Assembly (NCBI GenBank): GCA_028551475.1 | Contig: CM052362.1 | Coordinates: 9,671,354 to 9,735,353 of the forward strand | DNA: 64,000 nt | Source of the DNA: Casuarina equisetifolia | Lineage: Eukaryota; Streptophyta; Magnoliopsida; Fagales; Casuarinaceae | Direction of reading: 5' to 3' | Shown here: positions 33,701 to 45,766 of the stretch, piece after piece | Layout of the letters: each line of letters begins with the position of its first letter | How positions within the stretch are numbered: position 1 is the first letter of the stretch | Notes under the pieces: model-generated | Told to the model about the DNA's origin: nothing | What the model saw: only the letters and a program-made list of their open reading frames with translations | Database searches by the model: none | Translations under genes and position numbers: made by a program

Positions 33701-34365
33701 AAGTCATTGTAGTCAAACCTTTTATATCATTCAATACATAAATAAATTAATTGATAAGGAGAAATAGATATAAACTATTCTTTCAAATTAATATATTTTA
33801 ATATAAGACTTATTCTGTCCCCTTACTGAAAAAATACTTTCCATAAACATCTTTTTATGAGATAATACTCTTGAACTTAAGTTTTAATATCATGTCAGAA
33901 ATTATAGAAAAAATCTTAAAATATTAAGTAATTAATTTCTTTATTATCCATTGTTTCAAGTTATTATATTTAGATATAAGAATTAAGTGAGATGCCTCCC
34001 TCTACTTTAGTCAGTCATATTGGCAATCGAACAGAACATAATGTATTAATACCTGCTAATGTATCAAGGAGTGTGGTCTTGCCACAACCGGAAGGACCCA
34101 TTATGGCCAGAAGCTCCCCAGGCAGTGCATAACCAGTTAGACTCCCAAGGATCGATTTTTGGTCAGTTTTTGGGTCGGGAACAGTCACATGTACATCCTC
34201 CCACGTCAAGAAGACACCGTTCTCCGGCTGAGTCTGAGGCACCGTCACGTTAAGGGTATCTGCTTGTCTTTGGTTTGGAACCTGGCTGGTATTTTTCATC
34301 TCTAACGCGGTGTAGAGTTCTGGGTGTGGGTTGGGTTGAGGAGTTGAGGTCGAAAAGGAAGCCAT
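30701..34365 (-). CDS. ABCG/WBC half-size ABC transporter (ABCG11/15-clade-like), complete, 8 exons
   Basis: Exons (minus): 34365-34053, 33461-33382, 32800-32330, 32243-32157, 32065-31940, 31868-31674, 31578-31492, 31387-30701. All introns are GT-AG, phases agree, and the product is 681 aa, normal for the family. The ATP-binding domain comes first: Walker [10 protein letters not shown] (90-98), Q-loop YVTQDD (Q136), signature ISGGQ (196-200), Walker B LLFLDE (D220, E221), D-loop SGLD and switch H256 (SIHQP). Six membrane segments follow from about residue 395 (exons 6-8), with [15 protein letters not shown] after TM2. Half-size ABCG proteins dimerise and export hydrophobic compounds across the plasma membrane, for example cuticle lipids in the ABCG11-type clade. 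The substrate here is unknown. The start is the first ATG ([12 protein letters not shown]), after a CT-rich leader. No stop or frameshift was found. Remnants of ABCG exons lie in intron 2. It is the only intact host gene in the window. Confidence 0.95.
32836..33060 (-). pseudogene. Relic ABCG exon fragments inside intron 2 of the ABCG gene
   Basis: 32980-33012 matches the acceptor and first codons of exon 6 (31838-31874) at about 29 of 32 bases. It reads CAG then AYVELKTRN against [10 protein letters not shown] second partial copy (TTTTTCTCGTCTTTAATATG) is at 33040-33059. 32836-32860 resembles the start of exon 3 (VTQDDTLM). No functional exon remains. Confidence 0.55.
33079..33113. repeat. 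(CT)n microsatellite in ABCG intron 2
   Basis: An imperfect CT repeat followed by a short GTGTG; no known role. Confidence 0.8.
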
Positions 34366-34800
34366 GAGCAGAAAAGGAGGGAGGAAGGAAGAGAGAGTCT
34401 TAGCTTATTAGCAGTTGGCGAGGAGAAGGCTACTATTTGTAAAGGTTTTACGACTGAGTGCATCCGCGTGAGGGATGGAAGAAAAGGTAGTTGACTTTGA
34501 TGCATATTGCTCATATGGGCGTTACGTTTAAGTAAATCGACATTCCTCTTTTTCTCGGAAGATTGTTCAAGTGATGTCCCTTCTCTAGTAGCATTGATTG
34601 CTCAAATTGGATTTAATAAAACAGAAAGAAAAAAAAAATGGAAAGAGACAAATGCCTATTCCAAACAAGGAGTAGCACCAAAAAAAAAAAACAAAAAAAA
34701 GGAGTAGCATATCTAATACTTGACATATTAGAACAGGCTAATCAGAAAATCCGTTCAATCTAATCCCCCTTTTACGCTGACATCATTAAAGAAAAGTTTA
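34366..34800 (-). promoter_or_regulatory. ABCG 5' leader and proximal promoter (inferred)
   Basis: The ~90 bases upstream (minus strand) of the ABCG ATG are CT-rich, as plant leaders often are. TTTACAAATAG near 34432-34442 is a weak TATA-like element. Beyond 34600 there are A-rich tracts, and LINE-2 starts close behind, so the undisturbed promoter is short. No specific operator is recognised. Confidence 0.4.
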
Positions 34801-35089
34801 AGCTGGAAGCCTTGATGTTGGGTACTTGTTGAATTGTGTTGGAGTATACAGTGATGCTAGTATGGGGACATTTACAGACTCCAACGAAGGCGACAAGCAG
34901 ATGAATCTTATTGCTGATTTTGCACCTAAGGTTGTTTCTTTTGGTGGAAGAGAATGTGATACAAATTGGGAAAGAGTACAATGTTGTTTTGGAAGGAATA
35001 AAAGGTTAGGATGCCGGAAATTTGCCTTTGAAACCTACCGAAAAGTGGATAAATGTCGCAAAACCAATTACAGTGCATAAATCGAATTT

Positions 35090-35760
35090 AAGCTGGAGTA
35101 TTTTGAACCAAACACAAAGGACGGAAAGATACTTGTCAATCCACCACCCTTTGTAGTTGCAAAAGGGGAAGAAAGAATTGCACAAGCCTTGATTGGATAT
35201 TTTCTTTAATAGAGCCTACCTTTTCTTGTAGTGAAGAGCTCATAGGCTATGGAGAAAGGAGGGGTTGATTGAGGTGATAACGAATGAGAAAGGTTTTTAT
35301 TTGTTTAAATTCTGTTCAAATCATGCTTTGGAGAAAATAATGAATAGAGGGCCTTGTTTGATCGCAAATAAACTATTAAAAATATGGAAGGCTAGAATAG
35401 TATGTGTGGAGAGGAGTTAAAAAAGATTCCATTATGGGTCAAGTTTTATAGTGTGCCTCTTGAGTTTGGACAATAGAGGCTTCAGGTTATTTATCAAGTG
35501 CAATTGGTAAGCTACTATATGCAAATCACCTTCCAGAACATATGAAGAAGTGAAATTATGCTCAAATTTCTATTGAAGTGGATGCTATAAAACCGTTTAT
35601 TGATGAATTTGACCTTTTGAATAATAAAGGGCACTTGATGTCGATAAAGGTGTAGTACTAATGAAGACTTGAGGCGTGTAAGCAATATCAAGTTTTTGGC
35701 CACTTAGAGAAGACATGCCCAAGGAAATAAAAAAAGACTAATGAAGGCAAGTAAAATGAA
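35090..35760 (+). pseudogene. LINE-2 ORF1 remnant (DUF4283, knuckle)
   Basis: Reading frames give KDGKILVNPPPFVVAKGEER-like residues, then GFYLFKFCSNHALEKIMNRG and LLKIWKAR, typical of DUF4283. The damaged knuckle is ACKQYQVFGHLEKTCPR, with Tyr in place of a zinc-binding Cys. It would bind LINE RNA if intact. Confidence 0.75.
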
Positions 35761-36054
35761 AGTGTGAAGATAAATGAGACAAAAGAAGTATGAATAGTTG
35801 TTACTATTGCCATCATTATTCCTAATCGATTCTAGATCATTGTTACAACCCCAAGTAAAAGCAAAAATAAGGAGCAATCCACTACGGAAGGTGATAAGTC
35901 CCTTCCTCTATACTTATGGGATAAACAAGTTAAGGATTTCATTGAAGCCAAAAAAAAGGCAAGATAAACAAAGGAGATACAGGTAGGAAATGTGTAAACT
36001 GGAAAAAAAAAAATTATCTTGGTGATGGCACCATTGCCAACATAGCCTCATGAT

Positions 36055-37034
36055 TAGTGCCTCATGGAACATTAGAGGGTTAAATGATCCCTCAAATCAT
36101 GAGAAAGTTAGGTTATTCATTATGAAGTATAAGAGTTGTCTATTGTAGCCTTATTGGAAAACAATGTCAAGTTAGTAAATAAAAAGAAAGTTCAAGATGC
36201 TATTCATAGAGACTAGACCTATTATGGTAATGATTCAGCCATAGTGGTAGGATGAAATCCAATTGAAGTATCCCTAGAATAGTCTAGCCAAACTATGCAC
36301 TTTGAAGTGATACCTACCATAGATGGCCATATATTTTCTTACCTTAGTGTCCAATTTTAATAATCCATTTGAAAGGCAAACATTATGGAGAGACATGGAA
36401 AGACAAATGACTATTTACCAAGGCCATTTGTGGATAGTTAGTAGAGACTTTATTAAGCTTTAACTTGTCCTTAAAAGAGAATAAGGGGTACAAATGGCTA
36501 GAACCCAAGGTAGGAGGACATGGCCCAATGTTTACAGAAAGCTAATCTAAAGAACCTAACATACTCTAGACAATTATTTACATGAACAAATAGGAGAAAA
36601 AAAAAGGCCAAATATAAGTAAAAAAGATAGAGTGATAGTTAATGATTATTGGAATCAAAATTTTTCAAAAGCTTAAGTTCAATTCCTATGTCCTAAAACT
36701 TTAGACCATGCACCAACCATTACCAAGGTTGACCTAGAAGCTTCTAGAACTAAGAAGCATTTCAAGTTTTTCAATATATGGATGAGCCATTAGAATTTCC
36801 TTCCCTAAGTAGATGAAACTTGGCATGTAAGAATAGTGGAAGGATTGCCATTATACCAAGCAACATGTAAGTTAAGGACATTGAAAATTAAGTTATGAGA
36901 GTTTGATAAAAAAAACTTTAATAATATAAGCATGTAGATCTATGAAACTAGGGACATCTTGAATGAATGGCAAAATTTTGTTATAGGAGTAGCGTTGAAG
37001 GAAGAGAAAAAGCTATAATAGCTAAAAGACTTAC
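36055..37034 (+). pseudogene. LINE-2 endonuclease and pre-RT region
   Basis: It begins SASWNIRGLNDPSNHEKVRL, the start typical of plant LINE endonucleases, and later reads DHAPTITKVD and ALKEEKKL. It is broken by many stops. It ends at the CTTAC target site of Copia-C. Confidence 0.7.
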
Positions 37035-38427
37035 TATTATGTATAATGGCCAACCAAGAAGGGGGGGTTGAATTGGTTATTTAGCTTTAGGTCTATTAAT
37101 TGGTTTTCTAAAACATAACAATGAGCATAAACAAATAACAAATACTAACATAAGGTTTACCACAATGGTTTGGCACTCACACCTATGTCCACCATTTTCT
37201 TCCTTCAATCTAACAAATTGAAGTCCACTTTACTCATTAATTAGGAGAAAATGTTCTCATAACCTTCACAATCCTTTCTCGAAAGGATTATAGCACAATG
37301 AGGTTACAAAGTAAATCCCTAATGATGTATAGTTGGTGAGAGATATTGCTAATGAAAGAGCTTTCTAAAGATATAAAGTGACAATCAAAGCTTTAATCAC
37401 AAAACTCCTAAATTATAGAGAGTTGGGGTTTTGGATTTACAATCAAGTTTATGTGCAAATGATAATTAGAGTTTAATTAGCATATAAACAAGAGTATATA
37501 CAAGTCTAATCACAAAGAATATGATCTTTAAAGAATATCACTAAAGATCTTCACAAAATCGCAATGCTTAAGGCATTCTTGTTTTCTTCTTTTGATTTCT
37601 TAATTGACTCATACAAAAAACTCTCTCTTAAACCATAAAATATAAGCTTTTATATGATATTTAAATAAAAGTAGTTGATTTGAGGTTTCTACCAAACTTG
37701 ATGGATTTAGAGTCTTATTCCTATTGAGAGACTAAAGCCGTTCCATCATTCTACTTTTAAGGCTTCGATTCAAACCTTAATCACCACAAAATTGCACATA
37801 ATAGCCGTTTTAACACTTAATCACATCTCTATCTCTCTTCCCCTTGAGAGACTAGAGTTTATAGCTACTAACAAGACTGAATGCTCGTGTTGTCTCAATT
37901 GATAGAAGCAAGGGCTCTCTCATGTTAGACTTAAAACTCACAGACCTAAGTCTTTTCTTGGGTTAGGCTTAGGTCTTGCAGGCTTGAGCTTAATTCATGG
38001 GTTGAGCCCTTTAGTGTTGCGGGCTTAAGTTGCTTCACAGATTAAGCTCTTAAGTGTTGGAAGCCTTAGTTGCTTCACAGGTTGAGCTCTTCATGTGATC
38101 ATGAGCCAAAGTCTCTTAGCTTAGGTCAGTTTATTAGTTTAGGTTGGACTGCCACTTATATAATCGTTTTTCCCTACAAGAATACAATATTCTAGCATCA
38201 ATTCCTTTTAATATTTTCTTCTAGCTCAATAAATATTGTTTTGAGACTTGGATAAAATTGTAATATATAAGGATGTAGGAAACTAGCTACTTTATAATAT
38301 CATTAATTGATATTATAATTTGCACACCTTTTACTTCCTTTAGTCTTATTTTTCACATTAATATTAAAAATATTTATATATAATTAAGAACAGAATTTGT
38401 CACAACAAAATATATATTTTTCCAACA
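37035..38427 (-). repeat. Copia-C 3' LTR
   Basis: This 1393-bp LTR (element sense TGTTGGAAAAATAT ... CATTATACATAATA) has a last dinucleotide TA instead of CA on the outer edge. A purine tract (AAATTGGGAGTT, minus, 38428-38439) lies directly inside. Confidence 0.88.
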
Positions 38428-38475
38428 AACTCCCAATTTTTTATGATGACAAAATTTTAATCAGTTAAGCATGTT

Positions 38476-39530
38476 GATAACTTTATTTTTATAGAGTTAT
38501 TTTGAATGTTTTAGGACATAAATAATACAATTTCTATGAGATAATATTTGAGTTTTCATATATTTATTTAAATCTTTATTGTTTATGTTGACAACCCTAA
38601 AAGAGCATGACAAGCAAAAAAGACATGAAGAAAATAAGCTAGGCAGAGTGTAAAAGAGAAGGAAAAAGAAAAAAAGGACAAGAAAGTAAAAGAAAGAAAA
38701 AACAACATGAATTGTGAAGTGAGAAACAAGTAGGGCACACCCAAGATAAGATCAAAGGTGAAAAGGTGAATTGTGAAAGGAGGCACTGCACGAGGGAAAA
38801 AAAAATAGAGAGAGAGAAAAGCGAGAAGGAAAAGTGGTGTTGCCAGAACCAAGGGAAAAGGAGAAAACCAAAAAGAAAAAGGGAGATGAAGGCGTGAAAG
38901 CTTACCTCTACTTCATACAATTCTTGATTTTGGTTTGATTTGTAGGACTTTTGTAAAAAATTCTTAAAGAGAAGACAATGTGATAACAACTTTCTTGTTT
39001 TCCTTTATTTAAGATGTTTTACTTAACTTTTACCATTGTTTTGATTTGTTATTACATTATGTTCTAACTTTCTTTTTTTAGAGTGATGATGTAGCCTAAC
39101 TATGATGATGTGAATTTTATAAGTTCTACACTTTGTAAGATATTTTATTTATGTGAGTTATATATTATTATGCTTAATGCTTTTAAGTGATTGACCACTA
39201 CTTGAATGATTTGATTTGCATATTTGAGACTGAAAAGAGATTATATGCAGGTGTTTCTTATAATATATATCCATGAATTAAATATGGATAGACATATACC
39301 ATGTTTGTGTGGAATGTTCATAGATCCTAATGCACTTTATTTATTTCAATTCACATAGAAATATAGTGAATTAATAAATATAGTAGGTTTATTATATTTA
39401 GACATAGGATAGTAAATAAATTAAAAAGTTTCGCCATCACATAGGTATTATTTTTACTTCAGGCATAAACTATGGAAATTCATATATAGTAGTTATGGTG
39501 AAATTGGATACTCTTAACATATTTCTCATA
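38476..39530 (+). mobile_element. Gypsy LTR fragment in Copia-C
   Basis: It starts TGATAACTTTATTTTTATAG like the gypsy-1 LTR at 13490 and stays collinear (purine-rich block 38620-38900, TATGGATAGACATATACCAT near 39283) to about 39530. The last ~200 bp of the LTR and the primer site are missing. Copia-C RNase H resumes near 39550. Confidence 0.8.
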
Positions 39531-39539
39531 TTGATCATT

Positions 39540-41404
39540 CCTTACTCAAAATTAATTTCATTTAGTCAATGGTTTGGTAAAGACATTAGCAAGTTTTGGT
39601 CAGTTTGAACAAATTCAAGAGCAATGTCACATTTCTGTACATTGTCTTTAATAAAATGATGTCTTATCTCTATATGCTTAGTTTTAAAGTGTTGTATAGG
39701 ATTTTTTATTAAGTTTATAGCACTAGTATTATCACATTTTAGTGAAACTTTAGTGGAGTAAATACGATAATCTTCCAATTGTTGTTTCATCCATAAAATC
39801 TGATCATAACAACTAGCAACAAGTATGTATTCAGCCTCAGAGGCGGAAAGTTCTACACTATTCTATTTCTTAGAATACCAAGAAATCAATATGTTTCCTA
39901 GGAACTGACAAGCATTACTTATGCTTTTTCTATCTATCTTACATCTGACATAATTAAAATCACTAAAATCATGCAAATTAAGAGTTGTATATTTAGGATT
40001 CCATATTCCTAATGTGATTGTGACTTTCAAATATCTGAATATTTGTTTAATAGCTATAAAGTGTGATTATTTTGTATTAGATTAATATCTGGCACATAAA
40101 CACACTAAACATGATATTAGGTCTAGAAACAGTCAAATAAAGAAATGAACTAATCATTCCTTTATATAGTTTTGAATAAACACCTAGCCTTTTTTCATCA
40201 TGTGATAAGGAAGTAAATTTACTCATGGGAGTGTTTATAAGTTTGGAATCATACATCTTGTATTTTTTAAGTAATTCATTTGCATACTTGGTTTGACTTA
40301 TAAAAATGCCTTTACTAGATTGTTTTATTTGAAGGCCTAAGAAATAAGTCAACTCACCCATCATACTCATCTCAAATTCTTTTTGCATAGATTCATCAAA
40401 TTCTTTATATTAAACAAGATTAGTAGCACAAAACACAATATCATCAACATAAATTTAGACAATCAAAATATCTATTTATTTTGTTTTAATAAATAAGGTA
40501 CTGTCAACTCTTTCTTTTCTGAAATTTGAACTAAGCAAAAAATTACTCAACTTGTCATACTAAGCCCATAAGGCTTGTTTAAGTCTATACAAAGCTTTTG
40601 AAAGCTTAAAGACATGTTCAGGATATATTGGATCTTCAAATCTAGGTGATTGTTCAACATAAATTTCTTCTTTAATAATATGATTTAAGAAGATACTTTT
40701 TACATCCATTCGAAAAAGAGTAAAGTTCATACAACAAGTAAATGCCAACAACATCCTAATAAACTTCTAATCTAGCTACTGGTGAAAAAGTTTCATTATA
40801 GTCTATTCCTTCCTCTTAACTATACAATTGTGCAACTAATCTAGCTTTATTCCTAGTGATGATTCCATTTTCATCTAACTTATTCCTAAATAGCCATTTT
40901 GTGCCAATAACTAGATGGTCTTTTGGTCTAGGAACCAAGTTCCAGACTTGACTTCTCTCAAACTGATTCAATTCTTCCTGTATGGCAAGGAACCAACTTT
41001 CATCTTCAAGAGCTTCATTAGTCTTCTTTGGCTCTACTTGAGACAAGAAAGCTTGATGTTCACAAGTGTTGTGATAATATGACTATTTACTAATTCTGTT
41101 TGTGAGATCACCTTATATATGCTACTATTCTACTTCTTCTCTAACTCTAGGAAAATAGAAGTCTCTTATTTTAGACTCCCTTTCAACTTTAGCTCCATTC
41201 TTTTTTTTGTTTCCTTGTTCATTTGAACTTAGATTAATTCTATTTTCTAGATGGGCAATGCAGTCATCTTTAAATTTAACATTGTATTGACTTTTCTACT
41301 ACTAGAGTTCTCTTGTTAAATACTCTATATGCCTTACCAGTATGAAAGTAACCAAGAAAAATAGCTTCATCACTTTTAGAATCAAATTTTCCAAGTGACT
41401 CCTT
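39540..41404 (-). pseudogene. Copia-C reverse transcriptase and RNase H
   Basis: From high to low: ALEDESWFLAIQEELNQFE at about 40990, MLLAFTCCMNFTLFRMDVKS (40754), ALYRLKQALWA, MMGELTYFLGLQIKQ (40370), MYKGMISSFLYL, and RNase H residues ending at about 39566 with LKCDNTSAINLIKNPIQH. Stops are frequent. The YVDD region near 40440 is damaged. Confidence 0.85.
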
Positions 41405-42901
41405 TGTTGGAAAAAAATATGCTTTTGTTGTGACAAATTTTTGGTTACATATAATATATGTATAAATGTTTTTCATATGTTTACATACAGTATCAAACAT
41501 CAAGGAAGTAAAAGATGTGCAAATTATGATATTTATAAATGATATTATAGAGTAATTGGATTCCTACATTCCTTTATAAAGCAACTTCATATATGCTCAA
41601 AAAGGATATTTTAATTAATGAAGAAATTGTTGCATATCATTTTTCTTAAGAAAAATGATGTTGGGTTTATTACATTTGCAGAGCACTTAAAACTTACTTG
41701 AAGCTCACAGGAAACATGCTTTAAGGCTTGTAGGAAGTAAGCCACTTGAAGCTATTTTATGACCCGTATGGAGCAAGTCACTTAAGGTCTCAAGTGCACT
41801 TAAAGCCCGCATTATTCAAGCTTGTCAAGACTTGGCCTAATTAAGTGATAGCCAAACAAGAGTCATTAGGTCCAAGCTCGACACTCAGAAATGGCACCGT
41901 TCAACTAATTAAAAGGTTGCCTATTCTAGATACTCAACTTAAACCACGAAGCCCTAGCCTTACTCTCTTCTTTACATAGCTTTTATCCCTCTTTCTCTCT
42001 GAGCTACGATTCTACAATGGGAAGTTTTGAGAAAGGACTGATTTATCATAACAATCGACTAAAAGAAATATTTAAAGTCTCTACTGTTTATTAACGGAAA
42101 TCCTTTTACTCTCTAATGGGAAAATCCTTGTGGTGATGTCAAGTTTGATAGCAAACCCGAGAAGGCCTTGGGTATTTGGATTTCTTATAAAAGCTCTTCT
42201 TGATGGTTTTATTAAGTACTTTTTGATCATATATTTAAGAGATTTGAAAAAGCTTTAAAAGCTCATTCATTTACTGCCATCTTGCTTTGATTTGGTAATA
42301 TTACCCAATTTAGGGTAACAATTGTTAATATTATTATAGATCATTTATTTGTGATCTATCATACTTGTATTTGCTCATTTATGTGCTAATTGATCTATAC
42401 ACATTATATGCACATAAATAGAGTTATAAATTTGAAATCCTAACTTGATAATATTTAGGGGTTTCGTGATTAGAGCTTGGATTGACATTGTATTTCTTTA
42501 ATTAGCTCTTTGATAAACATTATTCCTCTCAAATCATATATCTTTAAGGAAATGCTATTGTACTAAGGTTGAGTCAACCTTATCTTTGTAATTGGTGACT
42601 TGTGTAACTCCTTGAGGAAGAGTTGGAAGTGTGAATAGGGTTTTCTTCACCTTTGTTAGTAAAGAGGAATCCAACTGATTTTGTTGAGGAAGAAAAAGGT
42701 GGAAGTGGGTGAATAGGACCGAACCACCGTGAAACTTTTGTTTTCTTTCTAGTTGTCTATGCTTGCTTTGCACTTGTTTGTTTGTCTATCTTTTAATCAT
42801 ATTTGATATCTATTTGTTGGACTCAAATTAAGTCATTGTTCCATTGTCTTTTAGGAAAACAATTCAAGCCCCCCCTTCTTGGTTAGTCATTATACCTTAC
42901 A
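41405..42901 (+). mobile_element. Solo copia LTR, target duplication TCCTT
   Basis: This 1497-bp TG...CA unit starts TGTTGGAAAAAAATATGC and ends GTCATTATACCTTACA. It is flanked by TCCTT at 41400-41404 and 42902-42906. It belongs to a Copia-C-like LTR subfamily but lies in the opposite orientation, within the Copia-C integrase gene. The undisturbed arrangement is seen in Copia-A at 12970-12995. Solo LTRs form by recombination between the two LTRs of one element. Confidence 0.93.
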
Positions 42902-43660
42902 TCCTTTCCATGATTTAAAACAAAACATTTACTTCCAAAGACATGAAAGTAAGAGATATTTGATTTTCTACCAAAGAGTAATTCAAATGATGTCTTTTTT
43001 AAGATTGGTTTTAAGAATTCACGGTTTGAAATATAACAAGTTGTACTCACAGCTTTTCCTTAAAAATGTTTTGGAAGGTTATATTCATACATCATAGTTC
43101 TAGCCATTTCTTGAAGTGTTATATTCTTTCTTTCCACAATATCATTCTGTTATGGGTTCTTAGTGCTAAAAAGTTATGAGAAATTCTACTTTCAAAACAT
43201 AATTTTTCAAAGAGATTATTTTCAAATTCCCCACCATGATCAATTCGTATTTTTGCAATTGAAAGACCTTTTTCATTTTGAATCATTTTACAAAAATCAA
43301 AAAACTTCCCAAATACCTTATCCTTTCTAGCAAGTAGGTATGTCCATGTATATCTAGTATAGTCATCTGCTATGACTAATATTATTTGCCATTTAAAGTG
43401 GTTGTTCTCAAATGACTGAATAGATCCATATGGAGCAATTCTAATGGTCTTGTGGTGTCTAGAACAAGCTTCGATTTGAAGCTACTTTGTTGATGTTTAC
43501 CTTTGACACATGCTTCATATAATCTACTTTTATCAAAGTTAAGAGTTGGAAGACCTTTGACTAAATTCTTCTTAGAAAGTTTTTCTATAAAGCCTACACC
43601 CGCATACCCAAGTTTTTAATGTCACAATCAAGCATCATCGTTCTTATTCATAATCAAACA
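42902..43660 (-). pseudogene. Copia-C integrase remnant
   Basis: Minus-strand reading parallels Copia-A integrase: a pre-integrase zinc region near 43430-43660 and the core near 43100-43380. The equivalents of ERKNRTLQEMARTMM and the TRYTW stretch are recognisable despite stops. The domain is divided by the solo LTR. Confidence 0.75.
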
Positions 43661-43682
43661 TGTTTGTTCAATAGACAATTCA

Positions 43683-44051
43683 TTAGATCCAGCATATAAA
43701 TATTATCTCTTTTTTTTCAATAATTTTTATATCAAGCTCCAAATGTTCAACAAGAGATAGTTCTTTTCCAAACTTTATTTTAAAATATTTATCATAGAGT
43801 TGACTTATACTCAACAAATTAAATTTCAATTCATCCATAAACAAGACTTCTGAAATGATCATAGTTTTTGGATTACCTATGATTCCTATACCTTTGATTC
43901 TTCTTTTGGAGTTATCTCCAAAAGAAACCGTACCTATAGTTTTTAGGTCAAGTGTTGAGAAGAGCTCCACCATCCCAATCATATGTTGAGAGCAATTGCT
44001 ATCCAAAATCCACAAATTTTTGTAGTCTTTCTTGTTCACTTTTGCACTCAA
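43683..44051 (-). pseudogene. Copia-C protease
   Basis: The 122-codon frame reads KNLWILDSNCSQHMIGMVEL. The catalytic D-S-G is D-S-N here, so it is probably inactive. FNLLSISQLYDK follows. It is collinear with Copia-A protease at 18346-18780. Confidence 0.85.
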
Positions 44052-44149
44052 ACTCTATAAAGATAAAAATACTTGTTAAAGTGCTTGGTACCTTTTTCTT
44101 TGAGTCTATGAGAGTTAGTTGTACAAATATTATTGGAAGATTTAGGCAT

Positions 44150-45680
44150 TCATACTCTCTTTATCTTATATGGTCTTCTAAGCCTAATAGGACATGTTTG
44201 AGCATTATAACCATAGTATTTACAAAACTTACAACTTACTTCAACTTTTTTATAGTTATGAATTTTATAAAAAATGTTGTGAAATTCTTAGTAAAGGTTT
44301 TAGATTTATAACCTAGACCTACCTTAACAAATATGCCTTGTTGAGAGTTAATTATCTTTTATAAAATGCAACTACTTTTTGTAAATTTCTTTAGCAGTGA
44401 AGTAGCATCATTCAAATTTAGCTAAATTTTTTTTTATCATTTTCTAATTCACATATTCTCATGTTTAGACTCACTACATTATAATTAGCACAAATAGTTT
44501 CAGTAATATTATTGTCCTTATCCAAAAACGGTGCAGAGTTTGTCAAAATAGTTTTATCACAATTGGTTTTAGCTTTTACAAATTTATATTTCTCTTTCAT
44601 TTTTCTATATTTAGTTTTCATCTTATTTGCATACTCAACCATATCAAAAAATGTAGTTTCTATACCATAGTGTGCATTGTCTAAGAGTTTAGTATCACTT
44701 ACCTTATATTTCTCTTCTTCAAAGGTTACGGTTGTAGTTAAATAGAGATGTGCCATTTCTTCTTGTTCCTCCTCTTTTGATGATGAGCTCTCATCATCCC
44801 AAGCAACAATCATAGCCTTCTTTTTATTTTTATTATTTTTCTTTTTTAGTAGAGGACAATCAACCTTAACATGTCCTGGTTTTCTACATTCAAAACATAA
44901 ATTATCTCGAGATCATATGTTTCTTTCTTCCTAGATTGTCCTACATTCATGCTTTTATCTTTTTTAAGAAATTTTCTAAATCTCATAGCTAGCATAGCAA
45001 TCTCATCATTTTTAGAATTTAATTCCTCATTGTTTTCTACATTTACTTTTAGAGCAGGTGACTTCCTATTGTCTCTTTTTCTTTGTCTTCTCATTAATTA
45101 CATTTCATAAGATTTTTATTGATCCTAGCAAGTCATCTAAGGTCAATTTATCTAAGTCATGTACATCCTTTATAGCCATCTTTTTAGGGTCCCAACTTTC
45201 AGGTAAAAACACTAGCATTTTTCTAACCATTTCTTCATTTGTATATGCCTTTTCTAGTAATTTAAGTTTAAAAACTATCTCAGTAAATCTACCAAAAATT
45301 TCACTAATAGGTTTAGATTCTTTCATGGTAAATAATTCATAATCATGTGTAAGTATAGTAACTTTAGAAGACTTGACTTTTTTAATTCCTTCATAAATGA
45401 CTTATAACTTGTCCTAGATTTCTTTACTGATGAGGCAAGAAGACACTTTGTTGAACTCATGAGCTTTCAAGCCACTATATATCATATTTATGAGTTTAGC
45501 ATTCAACCTCATAGTCTTAGCTTCATTTTTATTCCAATCATCAGTTTTGGGCATTGTAGTACCCTTTCTAATGACTTGCCATGCTTTTAGATCTTGACCA
45601 GTAATAAACACTTGCATTAATTGTTTTCAATGTCTATAGTTGATATCATCAAGCAATGATGGTTTATTAAACCCCATAAT
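44150..45680 (-). pseudogene. Copia-C gag
   Basis: Fragments at 45414-45617 (HEFNKVSSCLISKEI), 45105-45326 (KLLEKAYTNEEMVRKMLVFL), 44846-45094 and 44418-44813 (WDDESSSSKEEEQEEMAHL, then a Lys-rich coiled region) match Copia-A gag in order. Stops and frameshifts separate them. Confidence 0.82.
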
Positions 45681-45747
45681 AGCTACACCTTCCCCTAATG
45701 TGATTATAGGGATCTATTTTAGGATGTTAAGCCTTTAATCCGGAGAA

Positions 45748-45766
45748 CTTGGCTCTCAATGCCAAT
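45748..45766 (-). other. Copia-C primer-binding site (iMet-type)
   Basis: The minus strand reads TTGGCATTGAGAGCC immediately inside the 5' LTR, close to the usual TGGTATCAGAGC plant copia primer site. Confidence 0.65.

Noticed and set aside
34826..35080. 84-codon frame as an independent gene
   Set aside because: Leads directly into LINE-2 ORF1 sequence and has no own features; treated as possible LINE 5' part.
38583..38989. Overlapping Phe/Leu-rich minus-strand frames
   Set aside because: They are the reverse strand of the purine-rich block of a gypsy LTR.
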